A stretch of 64,000 nt of DNA from Micromonospora sp. HNM0581 (GCF_012726175.1 NZ_JAASAD010000004.1:62001-126000), one strand, 5' to 3'; counted from the first letter of the stretch, positions 18,501 to 28,218 are shown. Notes: a model not told the origin generated them from the letters alone. Numbers and translations are program-made.

Positions 18501-20722
18501 TCCGGGTCGGGCAGCACCACCGCGCCACCGACGGACAGGGGGCCGAAGATGTCGTACACCGACAGGTCGAAGCCGAGGTTCGACAGACCGAGTACCCGGT
18601 CCTGCGGACCGATGGCGAACCGGTCGTTGATGTCGAGCACGGTGTTCAACGCGCCCCGATGGCTGATCATCACACCCTTGGGCGTACCCGTCGAGCCGGA
18701 GGTGTGGATCACGTACGCCAACTCCTCCGGGTCCCCGGAGCCGTCGACCGGATGTGCCTCGCCCTGCGGGAGCAGGTCGACGGCGAGCAACCGCAACCCG
18801 GCGGACCAGCCCTCCGGATCCACCCGCGACTGGGTCAACGCGCAGCGCACGCCCGCGTTCTCCAGGATGGTGCGTCGCCGAGCGGGTGGCTGGGAGGTGT
18901 CGACCGGTACGTAGACGCAGCCGGCGAGCAGCGTACCGAGGACCGCCACGACCTGTTCCCAGCCTCGGTCCATGACCACCGCGACCAGTTCCTGCCGACG
19001 ACAGCCGGCAGCGGCCAACGCGTCGGCGACCCCGGCCGCGCGTCCGAGCAGTTCGGCGTAGCTGAGCGTGCGGTCCGCGGTGACCACGGCCGGCTGGTCC
19101 GGGGTGCTCAGTGCCTGGAGCACCACCCGGTCGTGCAGCATCCCGGCCGGCAGTGCCGCCTGCGTCCGGTTCACCTCGGCGCGACGGGTCAGGGTCGTCT
19201 GGGGCGGATCCGGAAGCCCGGTACGGGTCCACGCGGTGTCGTCCGTGGCGAGCCGATGCAGCAGCGCGTCGTAGACACCGAACATGTCCTCGACCACTCC
19301 CGGCGGGAAGACTTCCTCGCGTACGTCCCAGTTCGACACGAGACCGCCGGCACGCTCGATGTTCTGACAGTCGATCCAGACCTGCGGGGTCTGGCTGATT
19401 CCGTAGCCGAGTTCTCCGAGCGGAGCGCCGTCAGCAGCCGCACCGGCGTCGGCGATACCGATGGCGCTGGTGAACACCACCGGGAACAGCGCCGCCTCGG
19501 CGCCCTGCCGGCGCGCGATCTCCCGCATCACCTCGATGCCGCTGAACGTGCGGTGGTCGAGGTCCTCCCACAGTTGTGCCTGCAGGTCGCGGGCACGTTC
19601 GTCGACGCGGCGGGTCGGGTCGGCGTCGACCGCCAGCAGGTCCACCGAGGTGAAGTCGCCGACGAGCGAGTTCACCTGCTCATGCACCGGCGCCCGGTTG
19701 AGCAGCGTGATGTCCAGGGTGAACCGGCTCCGCCGACTCCACGCCGCGATGGTGTCGGCGAACGCGGCCAGCACCGCACCGGACGGGCTGACGCCGTGCC
19801 GCCCGGCGTTCTGGCGCAGCCCCTCCCAGACCTGCGGCGACAGTCGCGTCTCCCAGCGGCGGAACCGTCCCTCGCTGTCGGTGGGACGGGACACGGTCGG
19901 CAGTTCCGGTGCGGCGGGCAGGTCGTCGATGCGGTCCAGCCACCACTGGCGGTCCCGCGCATGCCGTGGGCCCTCCCGCAGTGCCCGCTCTGCCTGCTGG
20001 TAGTCCCGGAAGGTGATGTCCAGTGGTGGCAGCGGTTCGTCCGGCCGGTGGTAGAGCCGGTGCAGTTCGTCGAGCACCACCTGGACGCTGATGAAGTCGG
20101 CGATCAGGAAGTCGATCGACATGTGCAGTACCGCTCGACTGTCGGCGAGGGTGATCCGGGCGGCGAACAGCGGCCACTGGTCCGGTGTGTGGACGAGGTG
20201 GTCCATCTCGGCCCGGACCGCGCTGATCCCGGCGTCGACCACCGCGTCGGGGCGACCGGTCAGATCGATCACCGGTACCTCGAACGGCGGCACCTCCGGA
20301 AGCACCCGCTGCGCGCCGTCGGCCTCCACCACCGCGCGGAGCATGTCGTGCCGGGCGATCAACGCCCGCCAGGCGGCGGTCATCCGGGCCGGGTCCAGCG
20401 TCGGATAGATCAGCTCGCCGTAACCGTGACAGGCGACCCCACCGTAGGCGAAGGTCTCACCCCGGCCGAGCAGGTACGCGGCCTGGACGTCGGTGACCGG
20501 GAACGGGTCGTGCCGGTGCGCCGGGTCGGGCACCAGGGTGCCGCCACCACCGTTGTCGAGGTGCGCCACGATCTCGTCGCGACGGGCGCGCAACGCCTCC
20601 CGGCGGGTCGGGGTCATCGCTCCCTGCGGTGCCCGGAAGCGCAGCTGGCCGGCCTCCAGCCAAATCCGCACCCCCACGCTTTCCAACTCGGCGAGCAGGT
20701 CACCGGCGGACGACTGACTCAT
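15527..20722 (-). CDS. NRPS: docking-Cy-A(Cys)-MT-PCP-TE with serine-less thioesterase
   Basis: 1731 aa. Residues 1-58 resemble a TubC-type docking domain (LWLEAGQLRFRAPQGA-like pattern). Cy domain about 65-500 with DFLIADFIS (D204, D209) and SQTPQVW. A domain about 525-1415: HTSGSTGTPKG and specificity residues D719 L720 Y723 N762 M790 S792 L816 I824 W825, the Cys code of PchE/HMWP-type enzymes. A methyltransferase is inserted at about 990-1365 (LEIGAGAGG at 1183), with an intact SAM motif, predicting N- or C-methylation of the cysteine unit. PCP with GGDSL (S1463). Terminal TE about 1525-1731 has GHG where GHS is expected (Gly1602), so it has no nucleophile. ATG overlaps the upstream NRPS stop (ATGA). 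Confidence 0.93.
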   Translation of the reverse strand: MSQSSAGDLLAELESVGVRIWLEAGQLRFRAPQGAMTPTRREALRARRDEIVAHLDNGGGGTLVPDPAHRHDPFPVTDVQAAYLLGRGETFAYGGVACHGYGELIYPTLDPARMTAAWRALIARHDMLRAVVEADGAQRVLPEVPPFEVPVIDLTGRPDAVVDAGISAVRAEMDHLVHTPDQWPLFAARITLADSRAVLHMSIDFLIADFISVQVVLDELHRLYHRPDEPLPPLDITFRDYQQAERALREGPRHARDRQWWLDRIDDLPAAPELPTVSRPTDSEGRFRRWETRLSPQVWEGLRQNAGRHGVSPSGAVLAAFADTIAAWSRRSRFTLDITLLNRAPVHEQVNSLVGDFTSVDLLAVDADPTRRVDERARDLQAQLWEDLDHRTFSGIEVMREIARRQGAEAALFPVVFTSAIGIADAGAAADGAPLGELGYGISQTPQVWIDCQNIERAGGLVSNWDVREEVFPPGVVEDMFGVYDALLHRLATDDTAWTRTGLPDPPQTTLTRRAEVNRTQAALPAGMLHDRVVLQALSTPDQPAVVTADRTLSYAELLGRAAGVADALAAAGCRRQELVAVVMDRGWEQVVAVLGTLLAGCVYVPVDTSQPPARRRTILENAGVRCALTQSRVDPEGWSAGLRLLAVDLLPQGEAHPVDGSGDPEELAYVIHTSGSTGTPKGVMISHRGALNTVLDINDRFAIGPQDRVLGLSNLGFDLSVYDIFGPLSVGGAVVLPDPDRRGDPSHWAQLVTTNAVTVWNSVPAQLQMLHDYLGTAPVVPPAGLRLAMLSGDWIPVALPEAIRSRIPGLRVVSLGGATEASIWSIWYPIDQVDPAWRSIPYGRPLTNQTFHVLDGALRPRPDLVGGELYIGGEGLALGYLNDSERTAERFVVHPESGELLYRTGDLGRYLPDGTIEFLGREDLQVKIRGYRIELAEIESALGGCPGVAGAVVVVDGDTPLERRLAAFVEPAGRTLTRRQVEHDEATARQLGAAACVDADATLTGVDRERYLAYAHQLDDVALPAMLDAFRAAGLFADGRRHPLAELLDTARVAPRHHRLVRRWLRALTGAGLLDLDDTGDYGLTGTGAAADTAAGWRGVEKYADAEDAELLGYFRNSTAQLPALLRGEDDPLALLFPQGRVDVSQGLYERTLFNRWANEAAAALVRRIAEQRVAPGPLRVLEIGAGAGGTTAATLAALDGHEVDYLATDLSPFFVNELRTRFGERPGLRLQVIDIDRDLAVQGVSPNSFDVIVAGDVLHASADIGQALERLRGVLAPQGWLVACEMTRDHHQIMTSLELLVRVDEATADFTDLRRGTEQVFLDRRSWLEVLDSAGAAQPLCLPEPDSFIAELGMCVLAARFKTDRLPISREDLTEHLVRRLPEYMVPAVVQVVDAFPLNANGKVDRAELRRRLPRRGVAPTTAASAAGSDLERRIAAVWAEALRVGRVGRDDNLFELGGDSLVAAQITGRILEEVPQAAGLFFDQLLRQVLEQPTVAALAGHIEAETAATAETEPAGATPTATGGLSVLQQGGSGTPWVLVPGCTATADRYAALVPHLATSGPVHGLASGASDDLPRVAAELARRIDAAGLPAVRLVGHGLAATMALEVARSFTEAGGQVDALVLVSPWRPANAGEAASAYRTETGGGEPDEGFTARLSAVVRHEPTLYAGDLTVLRPAGEVPYDAEELEFWPDLCLGDVRVVEVDGDHRTALAAAGTALADLDAEPVR

Positions 20723-23700
20723 ATGATGCCCTCCTCGAAGTCACCGGGTTCCACCGCGCGGCGGTGGGTGTCGAAGACGTCAGCCAACTGCGCCACGGTC
20801 GGCGCCAGGAACAGCTGCCGCAGCGACAGTTCGACCCCATGGCGCTGCCGCAGCGTCTCCACCAGCCGGGTCGCTAGCAGGCTGTCCCCGCCGAGGGCGA
20901 AGAAGCTCTGGTCACGTCCGACCCGGTCGCAGTCGAGCAGCTCGGACCAGAGTTCGGCGATGAGCTTCTCGCTGTCGCCGCGCGGGCCGTCGTCGGCTTC
21001 GCCGTCGGTTTCGGCGGTCAGCTCGGCTGTCAACGCCCGGCGGTCCACCTTGCCGTTGGCGGTCAGCGGCAGGTCCGTCACCGCGGCGATCCGCTCGGGC
21101 ACCATGTAGCTGGGTAGCCGTTCCGCCAGGTGACCGACGAGCGTCGGACCGTCGACCGGTTCGCCGTCGGCTACGAAGGCCAGGGCCAGGCGGCGGTGAG
21201 TGCCCTCGCCGACGGTCAGTGCCACCGCCCGGGACACCCCGGGGTGGCCCTGTGCGGTCGTCTCGATCTCACCCAGCTCGATGCGATGCCCACGGATCTT
21301 GACCTGGAAGTCGACCCGGCCGAGGAACTCCAGCGTGCCGTCGGGCCAGTACCGACCGAGGTCGCCGGTGCGGTACCACCGCTGCCCGCCGACGGTGACG
21401 AACTGCCGGCTGGTGGTCTCCGCGTCCCCCCGGTAACCACGGGCCACCCCGACGCCGCCGATCCACAACTCGCCCGGTACCCAGTCGGGGCAGTCCCGGC
21501 CGCGCGGGTCGACCACCCGGTAGCGCTGGTTACGCAACGGCAGGCCGTACGGCACCGACTTCCAGTGCGGGGGCACGTCACCGACCTCGCAGGCGTTCGA
21601 CCAGATCGCCGCCTCGGTCGCCCCGCCCAACGCGACGAACCGGGCGTCGGGGCACCGTTGCCGCAGCCGAGCGGGTAGGTCCAGCCCGACCCAGTCCCCG
21701 GAGAGCAGCACGAGGCGCAGCCCGGGCGGTCCTTCGGCACCGGCCGCGACCAGGAGCATGTCCAGCAGCGCGGGCACCGAGTTCCAGACGGTGACCCCGC
21801 CTCGCCGGGCTGTGGCCGCCCAGCTGCGGGCCTCCCGCCGGTCGGCATCGGCCACGCAGACCACCGCGCCACCCGCACCGAGCAGCCCGAAGATGTCGTA
21901 CACCGACAGGTCGAAGTCGAGCGCCGAGACCGCGAGAACCCGGTCGTCGGGGCCGACGCCGAAGCGGGTGTTGATGTCGTCGACAGTGTTGAGTGCGGCG
22001 GCATGTGTGATCTCCACGCCCTTCGGCTCACCGGTGGAGCCCGAGGTGAAGATGACGTACGCGAGCTGGTCCGGGTCGACGTCGACCGGCGCCGGCAGCG
22101 GGGCGGCGGCCAGGTCCGGCGGTACGACCGTAAGGCCGGTCGACAGGTCGGGCCGGGCGACGACGACCCGTGCCGCGGCGCGGGTGTAGATGCGTTCCCG
22201 CCGTTCGGTCGGCTGGTCGAGGCCCACCGGGACGTAGTGCGCACCGAGGGCGAGCACGCCGAGGACCGCGGCGATCTGGTCGACACCTCGGGGCAGGGTC
22301 ACCGCTACCGGGTCACCCGGGGCCACGCCGTGCGCGCGTAGCGAACCTGCGACCTGCAGCGCACGGGCGGCGAGATCACCGTAGCCGACCACCGTGCCGT
22401 CGGGGGCGATCACTGCGGTGGCGGCGGGGCGGGCGGCGGCGTGGGTGAAGAACCCGGTGTGCAACAACCCGGTCGGTAGCGGGCCCGCGGTGCCGTTCAC
22501 CGTGTCGCGGACCCGCTGTTGGGCCGCCGGCAGCGGCGGCGGGACGGCCACCGTCCAGTCTGCGGTGGTCAGCCAGCGCAGCAGCTCACGGTAGGTGTCG
22601 AACATCGCGTCGAGCAGCCCCGCCGGGAACAGTTCTTCCACCGAGTCCCAGTTGAAGACCAGACCGCCGTCGCGTTCCATCACCTGGTTGTCCAGCCACA
22701 CCTGCGGGGTCTGCGAAACACCCCAGACGAGTTCGCCGAAGGGGAAGGACATCTCACTCATGCCACCGGCCACACCGAGAGCGCTGGTGAACACGACTGG
22801 CATGCTCACCGTGCCGCCCTGTTGGCGGCGGGCCAGTTCCCGCAGCACCCACAACGCGGACACCGAGTCGTGGGCCATCCCCTCCCAGACCTGTTCCTGG
22901 GTACGACGGACCACGTCCAACCAGCTGTCGCCGGCACCGGCCCGGTAGGCGACCAGCAGCAGCGAGGTGAAGTCACCGAGGATGTGGTTGATGTCGGGGT
23001 GCACGTCGCGCCGGTTGAACAGGGTGAAGTTGACGGTCAGCTCCGCCCGACCGCTCCACGCCGACAGCACCTCGGCGAACGCGGCCGCCAGCACGCTGGC
23101 CGGCGTCACCCCGTGCCGGCGCGCCTGTTCGGTCAGTTGGCGCCACTGCGCCGGATCGAGCCGGTCCTCGCGGCGGTGGAAACGTGGACCGACCACGGTG
23201 GCCGGGTCGACGGCCAACGGCAGCGGCGGGCCGGGCGGCAACTCGTCCAGCCGGTCCAGCCAGTACCGCTGGTCCTCGGCGACCGCCTGCGGATCGGCCG
23301 GCGCGGCGAGCAGGTAGTCGCGGAAGGTCACCCCGACCGGTCGCAGCGCCGCCGCCGGATCCCGATACAGGGTGGTCAACTCGTCGAAGAAGATCACGAT
23401 ACTGAGCGCGTCGAGCACGATGTAGTCGAAGCTGAAGCCGATCCGCACCCGCCCGTCGGTGTACCGGACAGCGGCGATCTCCATCAGTGGCCAGCGGCCC
23501 GGGTCGGGAATCCGGTGCGACAGTCCCTCCCGCAGTTCCCGCAGTGCCTCGTCACCTCCGGCCCGCACCGCGATCCGGAAGCGGTCTACCTCGGCCAGTA
23601 CCCGCTGGTCGCCGTCGTCGTCGAAGACGGCCCGGAGCATGTCGTGCCGCTCGACGAGCAGGTTGACAGCCTCCTCCAGCCGGTCGAGGTCGACGCCGGC

Positions 23701-26700
23701 CCCGTCGAACTCCCAGTACCAGTGCGACCCGACCCCGCCCAGGGCGAAGTCGCTGCTCCGACCCAACCAGTACGCCCGCTGTACGTCGGTGGGGGGAAAC
23801 GGGGCGTACCGGTTCGCTTCGTCGGGGGTCAACACCGCGGCGGCGGGCCCCTCCTGCCCGGTGCGGTGCAGGGTGGCGGCGAAGTCGGCCAGCACCGGAG
23901 TCGCGAACAGCTGCCGCAGGGTCGCCCCGGCCAGTCCCGCCTCGGCCAGCAACGCCATGGACCGCGTCGCGACCAGGCTGTCCCCGCCCGCGGCGAAGAA
24001 GCTTTCCCGCCGGCCGACCGCCGGTACGCCCAGCAGCTGCGTCCACACCTGGGCGACCTCGCGTTCCACGTCGCCGACCGGTGTCTCGACGTCGTCCGCT
24101 CCCGGCCGGGCCGCGTCGACCAGCCGGGTCACCGCCTTCCGGTCGATCTTCGCGTTGGCCGACAACGGCAGCTCTCCGGTGACGACGATCTGGTCCGGCA
24201 CCATGTACCCGGGCACCTGCTCCGCCAGCCAGTCACGTAGCGTCGCCGGGTCCACCTCGGTGGTCGCGGTCACCGCGGCGGCGAGGCGTCGCGGTGCGCC
24301 GAGGGCGACCACCACCGCTCGGGTAACGTCGGGATGCCGCTCCAGGGCGGTTTCGATCTCCCCCAGCTCGATCCGGTGTCCGCGGATCTTGACCTGGGCG
24401 TCGGCTCGGCCGAGGAACTCGACGATGCCGTCCGGCTGGTAGCGGGCCAGGTCACCGGTGCGGTACCAGCGCACCCCGTCGACCACACGGAACTGGGCGG
24501 CGGTCCGCTCGGGGTCACCGCGGTAGCCGTCGGCCACCGAGTTCCCGCCGATCCACAGCTCGCCGGGTACCCAGTCCGGCCGGTCCCGGCCGGCCGGGTC
24601 GGTGACCCGCATCAGCTGGTTGGCCAGCGGCACGCCGTACGGCACCGAACGCCAGGAGTCGGGTACGGGCACCGGCACCGCCTGCACGGTGGAGTGGATC
24701 GCGGTCTCCGTGGTGCCACCCAACGCCACCAGGGTGGCACCGGCGGTCTGGGCGGCCAGCCGGGCAGCCAGGTCGAGCCCGACCCAGTCACCGCCGAGCA
24801 GTGCGAGCCGCAGCGGCAGTTCCGACTCTGCGGCACCTGCGCTCAGCAGCATGTCCAGTAGCACCGGGACGGACTGCCAGACGGTGACCTTGTGCCGGCT
24901 GAGCAGCTCGCGCCATCGACTGGCGTCCCGCCGCTCGTCCTCCCCGACGCACACCACCGCCGCGCCGACGCTGAGCAGACCGAACATGTCGTAGACCGAC
25001 AGGTCGAAGTCGAGGGCGGAGACGGCAAGCACCCGGTCCGCCGGCCCGATGTCGAAGCGCCGGTTGATGTCGTCGATGGTGTTGACGGCGGCTCGGTGCG
25101 GTACCTGCACCCCCTTGGGTTCACCGGTGGAGCCGGAGGTGAACAGCAGGTAGGCCGGGTCGTCGTCCCCGCCGGTAACCGGGGCGACCGGGGGGCAGGA
25201 CCGGTCCGCCACGTCGATCACGCACAGGTCGGTCGGGGGCGCCGGTAGGGTCGCGCTCGTCACCACGTGCCGCACCCCGGCGACGGCGTGGATCCGGTTC
25301 CGGCGCGCGGCTGGCTGGTCGATGCCCACCGGAACGTACACCCCGCCGGCCCGCAGCACGCCGAGCACGGCGACGATCTGCTCCGGACCCTTCTCGACCG
25401 TCACCGCGACCGCGTCGCCCGGCCCGACCCCGTTGGTGACCAGCGCTGCGGCGACCCGCTCGGCGCGCTCGGCGAGTTCGCCGTAGCTGAGCTGCCCGTC
25501 GTCACCCCAGAGCAACGCCGGTCGGTCCGGCCCGGCGTGGGCGTGGGCGAAGAAGTCCTCGTGCAGCCGACGACGGCGGACCGGGCGGGCGGTGTCGTTG
25601 GCCGCCGCCCGCATCTGCCTGGTCCGCTGTGGCAACAGCTCCGGCAGCGGCGCCGACCAGTCCGTGTCGTCCATCAGCCAACCGAGGACCGTCAGGTACG
25701 CGTCGAACATCTGCCCGATCAGGCCGGGCGGAAAGAGTTCCTCGACGCAGTCCCAGTTGACGAAGAGACCGTGTTCCCGTTCGGTGACCTGCACGTCGAG
25801 CCACACCTGCGGGGTCTGCGACATCGTCCAGCCAGGTGCGCCGAAGCTTTCCCTGACCTCGGTGTCGAACAGCTCACCCAGGCTGAGTGCGCTGGTGAAC
25901 ACCACGGGGGCGCCGACCGGGGTGCCGCCTCGCAGGCGGGTCAGGTCGCGCAGCACGTCCACTCCGGTGTAGCCGGGGTGGGCCGCGTCGGACCGCATCC
26001 GGTCCTGTACCGCGCGGGCGAACGTCACGAAGTCACCGCCGGTGCTGGTGTCGATCTCCAACAGCAGCAGGTTGGTGAAGTCGCCGACCAGGTGGGCCAC
26101 GTCGGGGTGGACCGGTTGGCGGTCGTAGAGCGGCAGGTTGAGCAGGAAACGCGGCGCGGCGCTCCAGCGGCCGAGGACGAGACCGAAGGCGGCCAGGAAC
26201 AGCACCGGCAGGGTCAGCCCGTGCGACCGGGCCTGTCGGCTCAGCCCCGCCACCTGTTCGGCGGTGATCCAGTGGTGGTGGCGTACCACCCGCTGACCGC
26301 TGACCTGCTGCGGATCGACGACCAACGGCAGTTCGGGTGGTCCCGGCAGCTCCGGTAGCCGCGACTGCCAGTGGCTGCGGTCGGCTTCCCGGTCGGTGTC
26401 CCGACGGGTCCGAAGAGTCGCCAGGTAGGTCGGGTAGTCAAGCCCGATCGGGGCCGGTTCGGCCGCCGGGTCCCGGTAGTAGCGGGCGAGTTCGGACATG
26501 AGGATGCGGAAACTGTGCGCGTCGGCGACCAGCATCTCGATATGTACGTGGCACCGGGTGGCTCCCCCGGGCAGGAGTGAGAGCTGCACGTCGAAGACCT
26601 CACCCCGGGCGACGTCGAGCCGCCGGTGGGAGAGCTGGTCACGCAGGTGTAGCAGGGTCTGTTCGGCGGTCTCAGGATCATCGCTGCGGAGGTCGTGCAC

Positions 26701-27240
26701 GGTGAGGCCGGGCCAGGCAGCGTCGGCGAGGATCTGCTGCCGGCCGTCTTCCCCGAAGCGGGCACGCAGCATGCCGTGCCGGCGCAGCAGCGCCCGGACG
26801 GCGGCCTCCAACCGGACCGGGTCGACACCTTTGCCGTCGAACTCGTTGTAGAAGTGCGCGCCGACGCCACCGAGGGCCTGGCCGTCGCCTCGTCCCACCC
26901 AGTAGGCGTGCTGCATGGGTGCCAGCTCGAACGGCTCCGCACTGTCCACGACGGCCAGGGGTGGTTCGTCTTCGGCCGCCACGGCCACGGGCGCCCGGTC
27001 CGCGATCATGCGCCACCAGTCGTCGAGGGTACGTCCCTCGATCAGTTCCGCGAAGCTCAGCGACACACCGCTCTGGTGCCAACGCCCCACCAGTCGCATC
27101 ACGCCGATCGAGTCGAGGCCGAGTTGGAGCAGGTCGGCGTCGGCGGCGATCGTCTCGGGTGGCTCGCCGAGGACTGCCGCGATGTCGTCACGCATGCCGT
27201 CCCGGGTGAGGGGTCGTCTCTGTTCGGCCTCAACGCCCAA
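20719..27240 (-). CDS. NRPS: carrier-Cy-A-PCP-Cy-A(Cys)-PCP
   Basis: 2173 aa. N-terminal aryl/acyl carrier domain (GLDSIGVM, Ser44), Cy1 about 105-540, A1 about 565-1045, PCP1 (GGDSL, S1088), Cy2 about 1145-1580, A2 about 1595-2080, PCP2. No C or TE domain; the chain passes to the next gene through PCP2. Cy2 has DYIVLD (D1272, D1277); Cy1 has EMLVAD, the first Asp replaced by Glu235. A2 reads D L Y N L S L I W, the classic cysteine code. A1 reads D L Y Q L G L I H (residues 746, 747, 750, 789, 814, 816, 840, 848, 849), which fits no code I know well. TTG start at 27240 chosen for GGGGAGA 6 bases upstream; ATG 27195 is the alternative. Confidence 0.93.
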   Translation of the reverse strand: MGVEAEQRRPLTRDGMRDDIAAVLGEPPETIAADADLLQLGLDSIGVMRLVGRWHQSGVSLSFAELIEGRTLDDWWRMIADRAPVAVAAEDEPPLAVVDSAEPFELAPMQHAYWVGRGDGQALGGVGAHFYNEFDGKGVDPVRLEAAVRALLRRHGMLRARFGEDGRQQILADAAWPGLTVHDLRSDDPETAEQTLLHLRDQLSHRRLDVARGEVFDVQLSLLPGGATRCHVHIEMLVADAHSFRILMSELARYYRDPAAEPAPIGLDYPTYLATLRTRRDTDREADRSHWQSRLPELPGPPELPLVVDPQQVSGQRVVRHHHWITAEQVAGLSRQARSHGLTLPVLFLAAFGLVLGRWSAAPRFLLNLPLYDRQPVHPDVAHLVGDFTNLLLLEIDTSTGGDFVTFARAVQDRMRSDAAHPGYTGVDVLRDLTRLRGGTPVGAPVVFTSALSLGELFDTEVRESFGAPGWTMSQTPQVWLDVQVTEREHGLFVNWDCVEELFPPGLIGQMFDAYLTVLGWLMDDTDWSAPLPELLPQRTRQMRAAANDTARPVRRRRLHEDFFAHAHAGPDRPALLWGDDGQLSYGELAERAERVAAALVTNGVGPGDAVAVTVEKGPEQIVAVLGVLRAGGVYVPVGIDQPAARRNRIHAVAGVRHVVTSATLPAPPTDLCVIDVADRSCPPVAPVTGGDDDPAYLLFTSGSTGEPKGVQVPHRAAVNTIDDINRRFDIGPADRVLAVSALDFDLSVYDMFGLLSVGAAVVCVGEDERRDASRWRELLSRHKVTVWQSVPVLLDMLLSAGAAESELPLRLALLGGDWVGLDLAARLAAQTAGATLVALGGTTETAIHSTVQAVPVPVPDSWRSVPYGVPLANQLMRVTDPAGRDRPDWVPGELWIGGNSVADGYRGDPERTAAQFRVVDGVRWYRTGDLARYQPDGIVEFLGRADAQVKIRGHRIELGEIETALERHPDVTRAVVVALGAPRRLAAAVTATTEVDPATLRDWLAEQVPGYMVPDQIVVTGELPLSANAKIDRKAVTRLVDAARPGADDVETPVGDVEREVAQVWTQLLGVPAVGRRESFFAAGGDSLVATRSMALLAEAGLAGATLRQLFATPVLADFAATLHRTGQEGPAAAVLTPDEANRYAPFPPTDVQRAYWLGRSSDFALGGVGSHWYWEFDGAGVDLDRLEEAVNLLVERHDMLRAVFDDDGDQRVLAEVDRFRIAVRAGGDEALRELREGLSHRIPDPGRWPLMEIAAVRYTDGRVRIGFSFDYIVLDALSIVIFFDELTTLYRDPAAALRPVGVTFRDYLLAAPADPQAVAEDQRYWLDRLDELPPGPPLPLAVDPATVVGPRFHRREDRLDPAQWRQLTEQARRHGVTPASVLAAAFAEVLSAWSGRAELTVNFTLFNRRDVHPDINHILGDFTSLLLVAYRAGAGDSWLDVVRRTQEQVWEGMAHDSVSALWVLRELARRQQGGTVSMPVVFTSALGVAGGMSEMSFPFGELVWGVSQTPQVWLDNQVMERDGGLVFNWDSVEELFPAGLLDAMFDTYRELLRWLTTADWTVAVPPPLPAAQQRVRDTVNGTAGPLPTGLLHTGFFTHAAARPAATAVIAPDGTVVGYGDLAARALQVAGSLRAHGVAPGDPVAVTLPRGVDQIAAVLGVLALGAHYVPVGLDQPTERRERIYTRAAARVVVARPDLSTGLTVVPPDLAAAPLPAPVDVDPDQLAYVIFTSGSTGEPKGVEITHAAALNTVDDINTRFGVGPDDRVLAVSALDFDLSVYDIFGLLGAGGAVVCVADADRREARSWAATARRGGVTVWNSVPALLDMLLVAAGAEGPPGLRLVLLSGDWVGLDLPARLRQRCPDARFVALGGATEAAIWSNACEVGDVPPHWKSVPYGLPLRNQRYRVVDPRGRDCPDWVPGELWIGGVGVARGYRGDAETTSRQFVTVGGQRWYRTGDLGRYWPDGTLEFLGRVDFQVKIRGHRIELGEIETTAQGHPGVSRAVALTVGEGTHRRLALAFVADGEPVDGPTLVGHLAERLPSYMVPERIAAVTDLPLTANGKVDRRALTAELTAETDGEADDGPRGDSEKLIAELWSELLDCDRVGRDQSFFALGGDSLLATRLVETLRQRHGVELSLRQLFLAPTVAQLADVFDTHRRAVEPGDFEEGII

Positions 27241-27342
27241 TCTGGGTCTCCCCTGTCCGACGGAGCTCTGGCGTCGCCGGCAACCGAGCCGGTGCCGACG
27301 CAAAGGTAACAAGCACGCCCTGATACGTACAGTAGAAAGAAC

Positions 27343-27376
27343 AAGCTACTTGCCATACGCTTCACATACAACATTA
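27343..27376 (-). promoter_or_regulatory. Promoter of the NRPS operon with cluster-motif variant
   Basis: On the minus strand TTGTAT (27366-27371) and TAGCTT (27343-27348) are spaced by exactly 17 bases. A variant of the cluster motif, TAATGTTGTATG (27365-27376), overlaps the -35. GTATG also repeats 11 bases apart just downstream. A leader of about 95 bases precedes the TTG start. The divergent PPTase gene shares this gap. Confidence 0.5.
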
Positions 27377-27429
27377 CGGCGGCCGGTCCACCGGCCTCGA
27401 CGACCCGCGACGGAAGGGTGACATCCGCG

Positions 27430-28218
27430 ATGACGAGCGGTCTGCCCGCCGAGGGGACCTGCCAGGTGTGGTGGGCCCGGGCCGCGTCACCCGACGATCC
27501 GGGGCTGCTCTCGGTGCTCACCGAAGCGGAACGCCGACGACATGCCGGGTTCACCGACCCGCAGGGGCGCGCCTTGCACCTGACCGCGCGGGCGTTGACG
27601 CGGCTGGTGCTCGCCGGCATGCTCGATGCGCCCGCGTCCGGACTGCACTTCGAAGCCACCTGCCGGCAGTGCGGTGGCAAGCACGGTAAACCGGTACTGA
27701 GCCGACCCCGGTCCCCGGTCACCTTCTCCGTCGCCCACTCCCACCAGTGGTGTGTGGTCGCCTTCGCGGTACACGCCGCCATCGGCGTCGACATCGAACA
27801 GATCGCCATCAGCGGCAACAGGCTTCCGCTACGCGCGCTCGCCCCCGCCGAACAAGCGGTGGTCGACACCGCCGAGGACCGGACAGCGGCTTTCGTCAGG
27901 TACTGGACCAGAAAGGAGGCACTGCTCAAGGCGACCGGAGACGGCTTGACGGTCGATCCCGCCACGATCACCGTGACCGGCCCGCAGCAGCGGGCCGACG
28001 TACTGAGCTGGGATCACTCGTCCGCTCCGGCGCAGCCGCCCCACCTGACCGATCTGACCGCGCCAACGGGGTACGTCGGCGCCCTTGCCGCCATCGGCGT
28101 ACCGCTTGTCGTGTCCTGCCATGACGGTGCGCCACTTCTGGATCGGTGCCGCGCCGGTGCGGCGATTCCTGAACGAGACACATTTCCAATAAGGTGCCTA
28201 CCTAGCGCACTCGCCTGA
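27430..28218 (+). CDS. Sfp-type 4'-phosphopantetheinyl transferase
   Basis: 262 aa, pseudo-dimeric Sfp family. GVDIE (about residue 117) supplies the Mg-binding Asp and Glu, and YWTRKEALLKATG (about 157-169) the second signature; FSVAHS and the HGKPVL region are also present. It attaches the phosphopantetheine arm to the serine of the carrier domains encoded here (five NRPS carriers if the left-edge one is counted, plus a free ACP). ATG 27430 is preferred over GTG 27418, which has no room for a ribosome site. Divergent from the NRPS operon. Confidence 0.92.
   Translation: MTSGLPAEGTCQVWWARAASPDDPGLLSVLTEAERRRHAGFTDPQGRALHLTARALTRLVLAGMLDAPASGLHFEATCRQCGGKHGKPVLSRPRSPVTFSVAHSHQWCVVAFAVHAAIGVDIEQIAISGNRLPLRALAPAEQAVVDTAEDRTAAFVRYWTRKEALLKATGDGLTVDPATITVTGPQQRADVLSWDHSSAPAQPPHLTDLTAPTGYVGALAAIGVPLVVSCHDGAPLLDRCRAGAAIPERDTFPIRCLPSALA

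Noticed and set aside
18659..21109. 816-codon plus-strand open frame
   Set aside because: It is antisense to the two NRPS genes, shows no domain content, and has the Gly/Arg/Gln-rich composition of GC-skewed shadow frames. Similar long shadows at 22519-24240 and 49144-51135 were rejected for the same reason.
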